Shown: positions 8,030 to 16,508 of the stretch, piece by piece
How the letters are laid out: each line of letters begins with the position of its first letter
How positions within the stretch are numbered: position 1 is the stretch's first letter
Assembly: GCF_030812475.1 (NCBI RefSeq)
Contig: NZ_JAUSSR010000011.1
Location: 1-64,000 of the forward strand
Direction of reading: 5' to 3'
Source: Pseudomonas lini
GTDB taxonomy: Bacteria; Pseudomonadota; Gammaproteobacteria; Pseudomonadales; Pseudomonadaceae
DNA length: 64,000 bases
The notes under the pieces: model-generated
The model's input: the letters and a program-made list of their open reading frames with translations, nothing else
Databases searched by the model: none
Told to the model about the DNA's origin: nothing
Program-made: the position numbers and the translations under genes

Positions 8030-8400
8030 TCATCAGGCCGAGCGTTAGCTCGCCTGCAGCTCTTGATCTTGATCCACCCGCCCCTTCGGGAGGCTGAGTG
8101 GAGGTGTTCATCCGGGGAGTGGCGCGCAGCGCCGTTCGACGCAGTCGAACACGCTGCATGTAGGTCGTAGCGAAGCCAACCTGCGGGCAGTGTCCCCGGA
8201 TGGACACCGGAGCGAAGGAACCCCGAGCCTTAGCGAGGGGCCGGACGCTGGGGCGAGACCTTTGCTTCCTTTGGGGCGTTTGCCAAAGGGAGTCGACCGT
8301 CAGGGCGAAACCGTAAGCGGCCGTGACCGCAGCAACGGATATGTACTCAACCACCAAGAACCTGGCCGGCCCAAAGGCCGCCAAGTCCAACAGATCAAAA
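8030..8400. repeat. Non-coding palindrome-rich repeat next to mexK
   Basis: About 370 bases without a supported gene. It contains perfect small hairpins: GTTCGAC-GCA-GTCGAAC near 8134 and GTGTCC-CCGGAT-GGACAC near 8190, plus the phrase CTCTTGATCTTGATCC. I remember this phrase and the segment around CGGATATGTACTCAACCACC as recurring between genes in many Pseudomonas genomes, but that is memory rather than a search. Confidence 0.5.
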
Positions 8401-8402
8401 CA

Positions 8403-11400
8403 TCAAACCGACTCCTTCCTGACCCTGAACCAAGCCGCATAAAGCGCAGGAAGAAACAGCAACGTCAACGCCGTAGCCACAATCAACCCCCCCATGATCG
8501 CCACCGCCATCGGCCCGAAAAACACACTGCGTGACAACGGAATCATCGCCAGCACCGCCGCGAGCGCCGTCAACACGATCGGCCGGAAACGCCGCACCGT
8601 AGCTTCGATGATCGCCTGCCACGGCTTGAGCCCCGCAGCGATATCCTGCTCGATCTGATCCACCAGAATCACCGAGTTACGCATGATCATCCCGGACAAG
8701 GCGATCGTCCCGAGCATGGCAACGAAACCAAACGGCTGACGAAACACCATCAGAAACAAAGTCACCCCGATCAGCCCCAGCGGCGCAGTGAGAAACACCA
8801 TCACCGTGCGCGAGAAACTGCGCAGTTGCAGCATCAGCAAGGTCAGCACCACCACAATGAACAACGGCACCCCAGCCTTCACCGAATCCTGCCCCCGGGC
8901 CGAATCTTCCACGGTGCCGCCGACATCCAGCAGATAGCCGTCCGGCAATTCGGCGCGGATCGGATCGAGGGTCGGCATGATCTGTTGCACCAGGGTCGCC
9001 GGCTGTTCCTTGCCATAGATATCGGCGCGGACCGTCACATTGGGCAGGCGGTTACGGTGCCAGATGATGCCTTCTTCGAAGCCGTATTCCAGGGTCGCGA
9101 TCTGCGACAGCGCCACGCTGCGGCCATTGTCGGTCGGCACCGCCAGGCTCGGCAGCAACGACAGTTCGGTGCGTTCATGCACGGTGCCGCGCAGCAGGAT
9201 CTCGATCAACTCGTTGTCTTCGCGGTACTGGCTGACGCTGGAACCGGTCAGGGAGCTCTGCAGGAACCTCGACAGGTTCGCCGTGCTCACGCCAAGCGCC
9301 CGGGCGCGGTCCTGATCGATGTTCAGGTACACGACTTTGCTCGGCTCTTCCCAATCCAGATGGACGTTGACCACGTGGGGGTTCTCACGAACCTTGGCGG
9401 CGACTTTGCGCGCCAGCGCACGGACTTCCTCGATGTGCTCGCCAGTGACCCGGAATTGCACCGGATAGCCGACCGGCGGGCCGTTCTCCAGCCGCGTGAC
9501 CCGCGAGCGCAGGGCCGGGAATTGTTCGTTGAGGGTTTCGATCAGCCAGGTACGCAGGGGTTCGCGGTCCTCGATGGTCTTGGCCAGGACGACAAACTGG
9601 GCGAAGCTCGCCGCCGGCAGTTGCTGATCCAGCGGCAGGTAAAAGCGCGGCGAACCGGTGCCAACGTAGGCCACGTAATTGTCGATTCCGACGTGATCCT
9701 TCAGCAGCGCTTCAAGGCGCTTGACCTCGTCGGCGGTGTTGCTCAGGGAGGCGCCTTCGGCCAGTTTCAAGTCGACCATCAACTCAAGACGACCGGACGC
9801 GGGGAAAAACTGCTGCGGTACAAAGCGGAACAGCACGATCGAGGCGATGAACAGGACCCCGGTCAGCAGGATCACGGTCTTGCGCCAGCGCACACACCAC
9901 TCCACCAAGCGCCGGACCCGTTGATAGAACGGCGTCCCGTAGGGGTCGGTCTGGCCGTCGCCGGTCCCGTGTTTGGCCGCATGAATTTTCGCCAGGTCGG
10001 GCAGGAGTTTTTCCCCCAGATAGGGCACGAACACCACGGCGGCGATCCACGACGCCAGCAACGCAATGGTCACCACCTGAAAGATCGAGCGGGTGTATTC
10101 GCCGGTACCCGATTGCGCCGTGGCAATCGGCAGGAAGCCGGCCGCGGTGATCAACGTGCCGGTGAGCATCGGGAAAGCGGTACTGGTCCAGGCATAGCTG
10201 GCGGCCTTGATCCGGTCGAAGCCCTGCTCCATTTTGATCGCCATCATTTCCACGGCGATGATCGCGTCATCCACCAGCAAGCCCAGCGCCAGCACCAATG
10301 CACCGAGGGAGATCTTGTGCAGGCCGATGCCAAGGTAGTACATGCAGGCGAAGGTCATCGCCAACACCAGCGGAATCGCCAGGGCAACCACCATGCCGGT
10401 GCGTACGCCGAGGGAGAAAAAGCTCACCAACAGCACGATGGCCAAGGCTTCCACCAATACTTGAACGAACTCGCCGACCCCGGTTTTCACCGCCGCGGGT
10501 TGGTCGGAGACCTTGCGCAACTGCATGCCGGCCGGAAGGTTTTTCTGGATCCTGGCAAACTCGACTTCCAGCGCCTTGCCCAGCACCAGAATGTCGCCCC
10601 CCGCCTTCATGGCCACGGCCAGACCGATGGCATCTTCGGCCATAAAGCGCATGCGTGGCGCGGGAGGGTCATTGAAACCACGGCGCACGTTCGCTACATC
10701 GGCAATGCGAAAGGTGCGATCGCCCACGCGGATCGGGAAGTTCTTGATCTCGTCGACGGTCTGGAAATTCCCCGACACCCGTAGCTGCAAGCGTTCGCTG
10801 GTGGTTTCGAAGAAGCCGGCGGTGGACACCGCGTTCTGCTCCTCGAGCGCTTGCTGCACTGCCGCCAGGGGCAGGCCGAGGGTGGCGAGCTTGACGTTGG
10901 AGAGCTCGATCCAGATTTTCTCGTCCTGCAGCCCGAGCAGATCGACCTTGCCCACGTCCTTGACGCGCTGCAGCTGGATCTGGATGCGGTCGGCGTAATC
11001 CTTGAGTACCGCGTAGTCGAAGCCGTCGCCGGTCAGGGCGTAGATGTTGCCGAATGTCGTGCCGAATTCATCGTTGAAGAACGGCCCCTGAACACCCGGT
11101 GGCAAGGTGTGGCGGATGTCGTTGGTCTTCTTGCGGACCTGATACCAGAGTTCGGGGATTTCCACCGAATGCATGGAATCCCGGGCAATGAACGTCACCT
11201 GTGATTCGCCCGGGCGGGAGAACGAGACGATGCGCTCGTATTCGCCGGTTTCCATCAGCTTCTTTTCGATGCGTTCGGTGACCTGGCGCGACACTTCCTG
11301 CGCTGTCGCCCCCGGCCAGAGCGTACGGATCACCATGGCCTTGAAGGTGAATGGCGGGTCTTCACTCTGGCCGAGCTTGGTGTAGGAAAGTGCTCCAACG

Positions 11401-11474
11401 ACTGCCAGCAACACCATCAGGAACAGTACGATCTGGCGATTACGCAACGCCCATGCGGAAAGATTGAAACCCAT
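8403..11474 (-). CDS. mexK: RND efflux permease, MexK-like
   Basis: Inner-membrane proton-driven drug antiporter of the RND family, 1023 residues. A transmembrane segment lies near residues 13-30, followed by the first periplasmic porter loop, then the TM2-TM6 block around residues 335-480 with GLLVDDAIIAVEMM, the TM4 motif that carries the proton-relay aspartates. The pattern repeats in the second half. The start ATG lies five bases after the stop of the adaptor gene. Sizes and order (repressor divergent, adaptor, permease, no outer-membrane gene) match P. aeruginosa mexL-mexJ-mexK, whose pump borrows an outer-membrane channel encoded elsewhere. The MexK assignment is inferred from this match; the RND family is certain. 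Confidence 0.88.
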   Translation of the reverse strand: MGFNLSAWALRNRQIVLFLMVLLAVVGALSYTKLGQSEDPPFTFKAMVIRTLWPGATAQEVSRQVTERIEKKLMETGEYERIVSFSRPGESQVTFIARDSMHSVEIPELWYQVRKKTNDIRHTLPPGVQGPFFNDEFGTTFGNIYALTGDGFDYAVLKDYADRIQIQLQRVKDVGKVDLLGLQDEKIWIELSNVKLATLGLPLAAVQQALEEQNAVSTAGFFETTSERLQLRVSGNFQTVDEIKNFPIRVGDRTFRIADVANVRRGFNDPPAPRMRFMAEDAIGLAVAMKAGGDILVLGKALEVEFARIQKNLPAGMQLRKVSDQPAAVKTGVGEFVQVLVEALAIVLLVSFFSLGVRTGMVVALAIPLVLAMTFACMYYLGIGLHKISLGALVLALGLLVDDAIIAVEMMAIKMEQGFDRIKAASYAWTSTAFPMLTGTLITAAGFLPIATAQSGTGEYTRSIFQVVTIALLASWIAAVVFVPYLGEKLLPDLAKIHAAKHGTGDGQTDPYGTPFYQRVRRLVEWCVRWRKTVILLTGVLFIASIVLFRFVPQQFFPASGRLELMVDLKLAEGASLSNTADEVKRLEALLKDHVGIDNYVAYVGTGSPRFYLPLDQQLPAASFAQFVVLAKTIEDREPLRTWLIETLNEQFPALRSRVTRLENGPPVGYPVQFRVTGEHIEEVRALARKVAAKVRENPHVVNVHLDWEEPSKVVYLNIDQDRARALGVSTANLSRFLQSSLTGSSVSQYREDNELIEILLRGTVHERTELSLLPSLAVPTDNGRSVALSQIATLEYGFEEGIIWHRNRLPNVTVRADIYGKEQPATLVQQIMPTLDPIRAELPDGYLLDVGGTVEDSARGQDSVKAGVPLFIVVVLTLLMLQLRSFSRTVMVFLTAPLGLIGVTLFLMVFRQPFGFVAMLGTIALSGMIMRNSVILVDQIEQDIAAGLKPWQAIIEATVRRFRPIVLTALAAVLAMIPLSRSVFFGPMAVAIMGGLIVATALTLLFLPALYAAWFRVRKESV

Positions 11475-11479
11475 CGGGA

Positions 11480-12580
11480 CTATTCCTTGTGCGCCAGATT
11501 GACCACGCGGTTGGAGCGATCCACGGGGCGCACCTGCTGCCCTTCGAGGAGCACATGGACACCGGCCGCCACCACCCAGTCACTGGCGCTCAAGCCTTCG
11601 AGCACGGGCACGGTTTTCTCGCCGAAGGCACCGACCCGCACCGGGGTCTTCTTCAAGGTGTTGTCGGCACTGACGACCCAGACGTAGGTCGCGCCGTTTT
11701 CCGCGGTCAGCGCCGAAAGCGGTACGGACAGCGTCACCGCGTCGGCGGCCTGCACGAACACCCGGGCACTCTGGCCGAGTTCGGCGGGAACCTTGCCTTC
11801 TGTGAATGAGATGCGTGCGGCGAAGGTGCGGGATTTCGGATCGGCTGCCGGGGATAACTCACGGATGCGTCCGGCGAAACGTTGATCGGGTTGGGTCCAG
11901 AGTTCCACCGATACCGGCTGGCCGACCTTGAAACGGCCGAAGCTATGCTCCGGCAGGCTGATCGACACTTCGCGCTCGCCATCGGTGGCCAGGGTGAACA
12001 CGGTCTGCCCCGCCGCCACGACCTGCCCGACTTCCACTGCTCGCTTGGCCACCACACCGGCCTGGGGCGCACGCAGCACCGCGTAGCTGGCCTGGTTGGT
12101 GGAGACGTTGAACTCGGCCTTGATCTGCTTCAGGCGGGCTTCACCGGAGCGGAACAGGTTTTCGGCATTGTCGTATTGCGAACGACTGACCATCTGCCGG
12201 TCCATCAAGGTCTTGTAGCGATCGCGCTCGGCACGCACCAGGTTCAGATTGGCTTCGGCGGCGGCGACCTGGGCGCGGGTGGCTTCCAGCTGCAGGCGCA
12301 CGTCCTGGGGGTCGAGCTCCGCCAGCGGTTGGTCAGCCTTGACTCGCTGCCCTTCCTCGACCAGTCGTCGGCTGACTTTGCCGCCAATGCGAAACGCCAG
12401 CTCCGGCTCGAAGCGCGCACGGACTTCACCGGGAAAGCTGTCCATCGCCTGCGCCGACGGCTCTGGCTGCACCACCATGGCCGGTCGAACGCTGACTTGA
12501 GGCGCCTCTTCGTGACCACACGCAGACAGGAATAACGCCAGACTGACCGGCAACGCGAGGGGCAAGGCATAGCGGAACAT
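11480..12580 (-). CDS. mexJ: RND periplasmic adaptor lipoprotein, MexJ-like
   Basis: Membrane-fusion protein that links the RND permease to an outer-membrane channel. It has 366 residues. The signal peptide ends in a lipobox (FLSACG), so the protein is probably lipid-anchored in the inner membrane facing the periplasm. After it come the split lipoyl/barrel-sandwich hybrid (FRIGGKVSRRLVEEGQRVKADQPLAELD), an alpha-helical hairpin (residues about 95-150, ending LVRAERDRYKTLMDRQMVSRSQ region) and the beta-barrel region. First gene of the operon with the permease; its promoter faces the divergent TetR gene. Confidence 0.88.
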   Translation of the reverse strand: MFRYALPLALPVSLALFLSACGHEEAPQVSVRPAMVVQPEPSAQAMDSFPGEVRARFEPELAFRIGGKVSRRLVEEGQRVKADQPLAELDPQDVRLQLEATRAQVAAAEANLNLVRAERDRYKTLMDRQMVSRSQYDNAENLFRSGEARLKQIKAEFNVSTNQASYAVLRAPQAGVVAKRAVEVGQVVAAGQTVFTLATDGEREVSISLPEHSFGRFKVGQPVSVELWTQPDQRFAGRIRELSPAADPKSRTFAARISFTEGKVPAELGQSARVFVQAADAVTLSVPLSALTAENGATYVWVVSADNTLKKTPVRVGAFGEKTVPVLEGLSASDWVVAAGVHVLLEGQQVRPVDRSNRVVNLAHKE

Positions 12581-12617
12581 GGTGAACGACCTTTCGCTAA
12601 TGGTGCTTGGAATAATT

Positions 12618-12631
12618 ATACTGACCAGTAT
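12618..12631. promoter_or_regulatory. Palindromic operator in the mexL-mexJ divergent region
   Basis: A perfect inverted repeat ATACTG-AC-CAGTAT lies midway between the two divergent starts, with a partial copy CCAGTCCAGTAT at 12651-12662. TetR-family repressors commonly bind such sites in divergent promoters, so the neighbouring regulator probably binds here and represses the pump and itself. Confidence 0.65.
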
Positions 12632-12673
12632 GTTATTAATAGCAAACTCACCAGTCCAGTATTAAAAGCGAAT

Positions 12674-13318
12674 ATGTCGAACACTCTTTCAGCACCCAAC
12701 GGTCCGGGCCGTCCCAAGGATCTGGCCAAACGCCAGGCGATCCTCGATGCGGCGAAAATTCTGTTCCTGAGTAATGGCTATGCCAACACCAGCATGGACG
12801 CGGTCGCGACCGAAGCCGGTGTGTCGAAGCTAACGGTCTATAGCCATTTCAACGACAAGGAAAGGCTGTTTTCCGCTGCGGTCATGGCCAAGTGCGAAGA
12901 GCAATTGCCTACGCTGTTTTTCGAATTGCCAGACGGCGTCGCGTTGGAAACGGTGTTGTTGAACATCGCGCGTGGCTTTCATCAGCTGATCAACAGCGAC
13001 GAATCGGTGAACCTGCACCGGCTGATGATGACCCTGGGCAGCCAGGACCCGAAGCTCTCGCAGATTTTCTTCGAGGCCGGACCGGAGCGCATGCTGCATG
13101 GGATGGAACGGTTGCTGAGCAAGGTCGATCAGAGCGGTGAGCTGAGCATCGACAAGCCGCGCAATGCGGCCGAGCACTTTTTCTGTCTGCTCAAGGGGGC
13201 GGGGAATTTTCGCGTGTTGTATGGGTGTGGCGAGCCGTTGACCGGGGAGGCGGCCGAGAGCCATGTGCGGGAAGTGGTGGGGTTGTTTATGCGGGCTTAT
13301 CGACCTCAGGCGGTCTGA
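12674..13318 (+). CDS. mexL: TetR-family repressor, MexL-like
   Basis: A 214-residue transcription factor. The N-terminal DNA-binding domain is typical of TetR (residues 20-65: KRQAILDAAKILFLSNGYANTS, then a helix-turn-helix around VATEAGVSKLTVYSHF). The C-terminal ligand-binding domain belongs to the AefR/MexL-type group, with HRLMMTLGSQDPKLSQIFFE near residue 115. It is transcribed away from the efflux operon with a palindrome in between, the arrangement expected of a local repressor. The name is inferred from size, position and family. Confidence 0.85.
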   Translation: MSNTLSAPNGPGRPKDLAKRQAILDAAKILFLSNGYANTSMDAVATEAGVSKLTVYSHFNDKERLFSAAVMAKCEEQLPTLFFELPDGVALETVLLNIARGFHQLINSDESVNLHRLMMTLGSQDPKLSQIFFEAGPERMLHGMERLLSKVDQSGELSIDKPRNAAEHFFCLLKGAGNFRVLYGCGEPLTGEAAESHVREVVGLFMRAYRPQAV

Positions 13319-13342
13319 TTTTCTTCATTGACCGGACTGACG

Positions 13343-13438
13343 CCTTCGCGAGCAAGCCCGCTCCCACATTTGACCTGTGTCGTTCACGGAATTTGTGAAC
13401 GCTGGAGATCCAATGTGGGAGCGGGCTTGCTCGCGATG
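13343..13438. repeat. REPIN
   Basis: CCTTCGCGAGCAAGCCCGCTCCCACA on the left and its complement TGTGGGAGCGGGCTTGCTCGCG on the right, with a loop containing a second small palindrome, GTTCACGGAATTTGTGAAC. It lies between convergent mexL and rsmJ. Confidence 0.9.
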
Positions 13439-13452
13439 GGTGCGACTCGGTC

Positions 13453-14235
13453 TCAGGGCTTGAGCGCTTTCTTCGGATAAATGTCATACCGACTGGATTT
13501 CCCGTCCAGCGCATGACTGGGCTTGGGCCCCGCAATGCACGGCGCCTTGCGCGGGCGCTTGACCACCACCCGGTGACTGGCCAGCGCCAAGGCCGCCTCA
13601 AGCAGTGCTGGCGCGTCGGGATCATCCCCCACCAATGGCCGGAACAGACGCATTTCCTTCTTCACCAACGCGGTTTTCTCGCGATGGGGAAACATCGGGT
13701 CAAGGTAGATCACCTGCGGCGGCTCACCTTCCCAGTTGCGCATCACTTCAATCGAATTGCCCTTGAGCAACCTCATCCGCGCCACGATCGGCGCCACGTC
13801 GAAATCCTCCGCGCCACGGGCCAGGCCATCTTCAAGCAAGGCGCCGATCAACGGCTGACGCTCGATCAGGTTCATCTCGCAGCCAAGGCTCGCCAGCACG
13901 AACGCATCCTTGCCCAGCCCGGCCGTGGCATCCAGCACCCGTGGACGCACGCCCTGGGCAATGCCAACGGCCTTGGCGATCATCTGCCCCGTGCCGCCAC
14001 CGAACAACCGACGATGGGCCGCGCCGCCCTCGACAAAGTCCACCCGCACCGGCCCCGGCGCATCGGCACCCAGCTGTTGCAGCTGCAATCCCTGCTCGCC
14101 CACTTGCAAGGCGAACTCGGCGTCCGCCACCTGCATCGGCAAGCCCAGGCGCTCGGCCCATTGTTCGGCCTGTGGCTGAAAGGCCGGGGTCGAGGCCTCG
14201 ACGTGGATGCGGCAGGCCGCAGGTTGCTCAATCAT
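13453..14235 (-). CDS. rsmJ: 16S rRNA (guanine1516-N2)-methyltransferase RsmJ
   Basis: Cytoplasmic SAM-dependent enzyme that methylates G1516 of 16S rRNA. It has 260 residues, normal for the family. Diagnostic stretches are FGGGTGQMIAKAVG (residue 78 on), the SAM-binding VLDATAGLGKDAFVLASLG near residue 100, IYLDPMFPHREKTALVKKEM near residue 178 (the DPMFP catalytic motif), and the C-terminal SSRYDIYP. It is a single gene, divergent from the unknown gene at 14329. Confidence 0.95.
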   Translation of the reverse strand: MIEQPAACRIHVEASTPAFQPQAEQWAERLGLPMQVADAEFALQVGEQGLQLQQLGADAPGPVRVDFVEGGAAHRRLFGGGTGQMIAKAVGIAQGVRPRVLDATAGLGKDAFVLASLGCEMNLIERQPLIGALLEDGLARGAEDFDVAPIVARMRLLKGNSIEVMRNWEGEPPQVIYLDPMFPHREKTALVKKEMRLFRPLVGDDPDAPALLEAALALASHRVVVKRPRKAPCIAGPKPSHALDGKSSRYDIYPKKALKP

Positions 14236-14328
14236 GGGGAAACACGCTCAAAAAATTAATGATCGGCAAAAACGGCCGATAACAAAACTATCGAGCATTT
14301 TGCCAGAGCTGAGCGTCGACCGAGAGAA

Positions 14329-14949
14329 ATGTCAGACTTTCAACCCTCCATAACCGGCTTTATCTCGCCCTACGGCGATTACAGCCGGCAAAATACCCAG
14401 GCACTGAGCGGTGTCAGTCACCTGTGGCAGGATTTTTTTGCCCGGGCACTGGCCGATCATTCGGGTGAGGCGCTGCCGGAGTCGCTCAACTTTCCACCGG
14501 TGGATCCCGACAGCCCGATCGAGCCCACTGTTGGCAGCGATTTACTGGCGCACATCGTTGCCCAGCGCGACTGTGAAGTGAAGGACAACCAGGTGCGCCC
14601 GCCCGAGCCGTTGTTCCTGCCGATTGCCGAGTTCGAAATGGACCTGGCGGAGAAACCGTTTCCGCCGTTCCCGGAAGCGGCAATCATCGCGCAGCAGCAA
14701 CAGCAGGATTTCGAAAGCGCCTGGGTTCGCCCGATCGTGGTGGCCGCCGGTCAGCCTGTACCGCCAGCCGGCCCGGCACCACAACCGCGTGCGCTGCATT
14801 TGCCGCTCGCCGAGTTCGAACTCCATCTGCTGGACAAACCCTTCCCGCCGTTCTCGCCAGAAGCGCTGCTGGAGCAACAGAAAGACTTCGATTTCGATAT
14901 CGGCTGGGCGCGCCCGATCGTGCTGCAGAACCTGCGCATCGCCGCCTGA
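14329..14949 (+). CDS. Unknown protein with a duplicated 45-residue motif
   Basis: A 206-residue soluble-looking protein, with no signal peptide or membrane segment. Its C-terminal half is an internal duplication: residues 95-138 (LFLPIAEFEMDLAEKPFPPF through WVRPIVV) and 155-199 (LHLPLAEFELHLLDKPFPPF through WARPIVL). The two copies share the L-P-x-AEFE-x-x-L-x-x-KPFPPF core and the W-x-RPIV ending, and are joined by a Pro-rich linker. The N-terminus (MSDFQPSITGFISPYGDYSR) is unlike the repeats. I do not recognise a family with known function. It stands alone between divergent rsmJ and the convergent extensin-like gene. Confidence 0.8.
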   Translation: MSDFQPSITGFISPYGDYSRQNTQALSGVSHLWQDFFARALADHSGEALPESLNFPPVDPDSPIEPTVGSDLLAHIVAQRDCEVKDNQVRPPEPLFLPIAEFEMDLAEKPFPPFPEAAIIAQQQQQDFESAWVRPIVVAAGQPVPPAGPAPQPRALHLPLAEFELHLLDKPFPPFSPEALLEQQKDFDFDIGWARPIVLQNLRIAA

Positions 14950-14952
14950 AAC

Positions 14953-15651
14953 TCAGCGACATACGCTCCATGGCCCGACATCCAGGTGAAAGTGATCGCG
15001 GTGGGCGGCGTTGTAGTCCGGACTCAATACGCCACTGAACAGGTCGCAGGCGCCATCGCGGACCTGACGTAAAAACCGTGCATCACGATTATCCTTCGGC
15101 CAATCCTTGAGCACGCTGATGGAGCGGCCATCGGCCAGGCGGAAACCGGCGATATCGAGCGCATTGGCGCTGGCGTGCTGGCTGCGCCTGCCGTTCTCGC
15201 GACCATAAACGTTGCGACAGGCAAAGCTGCCCAGATGCTCGACGCGCGTCACAGGCTGGCCATAGACCGCCTGTGCCGCGGGTTGCAACGCGTGATGCTC
15301 GAACAGGGCGAAGGACACCGCCAGGCGGCAACTGGCGAGGAAACTGCTGCTCAGGCCCACTTCACCGCCTTGCACACGCAAGGTGTCGATCAACGGGCAG
15401 GTTGCGCCAGGGCTGTCAGCCTGGCGGGAGACGCGCAATCCGGAGCTGCCCAGGGCCTGGTCGCACAGCTGCGGATCATCGCGCAGTCGCATCAGCTTAT
15501 AGCGCGTCAGAAAATTGGGTGCAGCCTTCACGTCCAGCGGCGCCCAAGGGTTCCATTGCGGTGGCGGCGAAACCCAGCCGCGCCAGACGCTCACCGCTGC
15601 CGCCGCGCCGATGATCAACAGCAGCACGAACAACACCCGCAGCACCGCCAT
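14953..15651 (-). CDS. Extensin-like family protein, membrane-anchored
   Basis: A 232-residue protein with an N-terminal hydrophobic anchor (residues 3-24). It has an extensin-like C-terminal domain: YGQPVTRVEHLGSFACRNVYG, then QHASANALDIAGFRLADGR and a terminal HRDHFHLDVG. The conserved H-A-N-A-x-D and H-x-D-H-x-H residues recall LAS-type zinc peptidases, suggesting a peptidoglycan-acting enzyme in the periplasm, but this is inference. Last gene of a tightly packed unit: two bases separate it from the PEP-mutase-like gene. Confidence 0.85.
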   Translation of the reverse strand: MAVLRVLFVLLLIIGAAAAVSVWRGWVSPPPQWNPWAPLDVKAAPNFLTRYKLMRLRDDPQLCDQALGSSGLRVSRQADSPGATCPLIDTLRVQGGEVGLSSSFLASCRLAVSFALFEHHALQPAAQAVYGQPVTRVEHLGSFACRNVYGRENGRRSQHASANALDIAGFRLADGRSISVLKDWPKDNRDARFLRQVRDGACDLFSGVLSPDYNAAHRDHFHLDVGPWSVCR

Positions 15652-15653
15652 CT

Positions 15654-16475
15654 TCAGCCTTTGAACAATTGATTGGCCTGCTGGAACGGCATGGAGCGCG
15701 AGGTGAACCCGAAGGTGCCCGACTGCCGGATCTCTTGCGCGGCACGAAAGAACTCGCCATACGCCGCCAGGGCCAGCGCCGAACCCACGCTGATCCGCTT
15801 GACGCCCATTTCACTCAATTGCTCGACCGTCAGCTTGAGCCCGCCGGACATCAAGACGTTGACCGGTGTGGGCGCTACCGCCCGCACCACCGCCAACACC
15901 TCCTCCGCGCTGCGCAGGCTCGGCGCATACACCACGTCTGCGCCAGCTTCGGCAAACGCCTGCAAGCGGCGAATCGTGTCGTCCAGGTCAGGTATGCCAT
16001 GCAGAAAATTTTCCGCCCGGGCGGTCAGCGTGAACGGGAAAGGCAGACTACGGGCGGCGGCGACCGCGGCTTCGATGCGCGCTACTGCATGATCGAAGCA
16101 GTAGATCGGGCCGTCTTCGCGACCCGTGGCATCTTCGATCGAGCCGCCGACCGCGCCTGCTGCAGCGGCCCGCAAGATACTTTGGGCACATTCGGCAGGA
16201 TCGTCGGCGAATCCGTTTTCCAGATCGACCGCGACCGGCAGATCGGTGGCCGCGACTATCGCCTGGACGTTCGCCAGGGTCTGGTCAAGGGTCAGTCCAC
16301 CGTCGGGACGGCCCTGGGAAAAGGCATAACCGGCGCTGGTGGTCGCCAGTGCCTCGAAGCCAAGGCTGGCGAGCATGATCGCCGAGCCGGCGTCCCACGG
16401 ATTGGGAATCACAAAAGCGCCGTCGCGTTCATGCAGGGCTTTGAACGCCTGGGCTCGAAGGGTTTGCGCATCCAT
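15654..16475 (-). CDS. Isocitrate lyase/PEP mutase family protein
   Basis: A 273-residue alpha/beta-barrel enzyme of the phosphoenolpyruvate mutase/isocitrate lyase superfamily. Visible signatures are the N-terminal FVIPNPWDAGSAIMLASLGF, metal-ligand region PVAVDLENGFAD (residue 80 on), VGGSIEDATGRE and FTLTARAENFLHG. The cysteine of true isocitrate lyases (KKCGH) is absent, so it is more likely a C-C lyase or oxaloacetate/2-methylisocitrate-like hydrolase with unknown substrate. It is the third gene of the operon starting at 17674. Confidence 0.85.
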   Translation of the reverse strand: MDAQTLRAQAFKALHERDGAFVIPNPWDAGSAIMLASLGFEALATTSAGYAFSQGRPDGGLTLDQTLANVQAIVAATDLPVAVDLENGFADDPAECAQSILRAAAAGAVGGSIEDATGREDGPIYCFDHAVARIEAAVAAARSLPFPFTLTARAENFLHGIPDLDDTIRRLQAFAEAGADVVYAPSLRSAEEVLAVVRAVAPTPVNVLMSGGLKLTVEQLSEMGVKRISVGSALALAAYGEFFRAAQEIRQSGTFGFTSRSMPFQQANQLFKG

Positions 16476-16508
16476 TGGCAGGCTCCTGAAAAGGGGAACG
16501 AATCCGCT

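Noticed and set aside
7651..8097. Open frame with repeated AGKPAPT-like peptides
   Set aside because: The repeats are simply the translated REP array; no start signal or conservation expected.
8826..10784. A 652-codon open frame on the plus strand
   Set aside because: It is the antisense shadow of the RND permease gene, with His/Gln/Arg-rich low-complexity translation typical of reversed GC-rich coding DNA.
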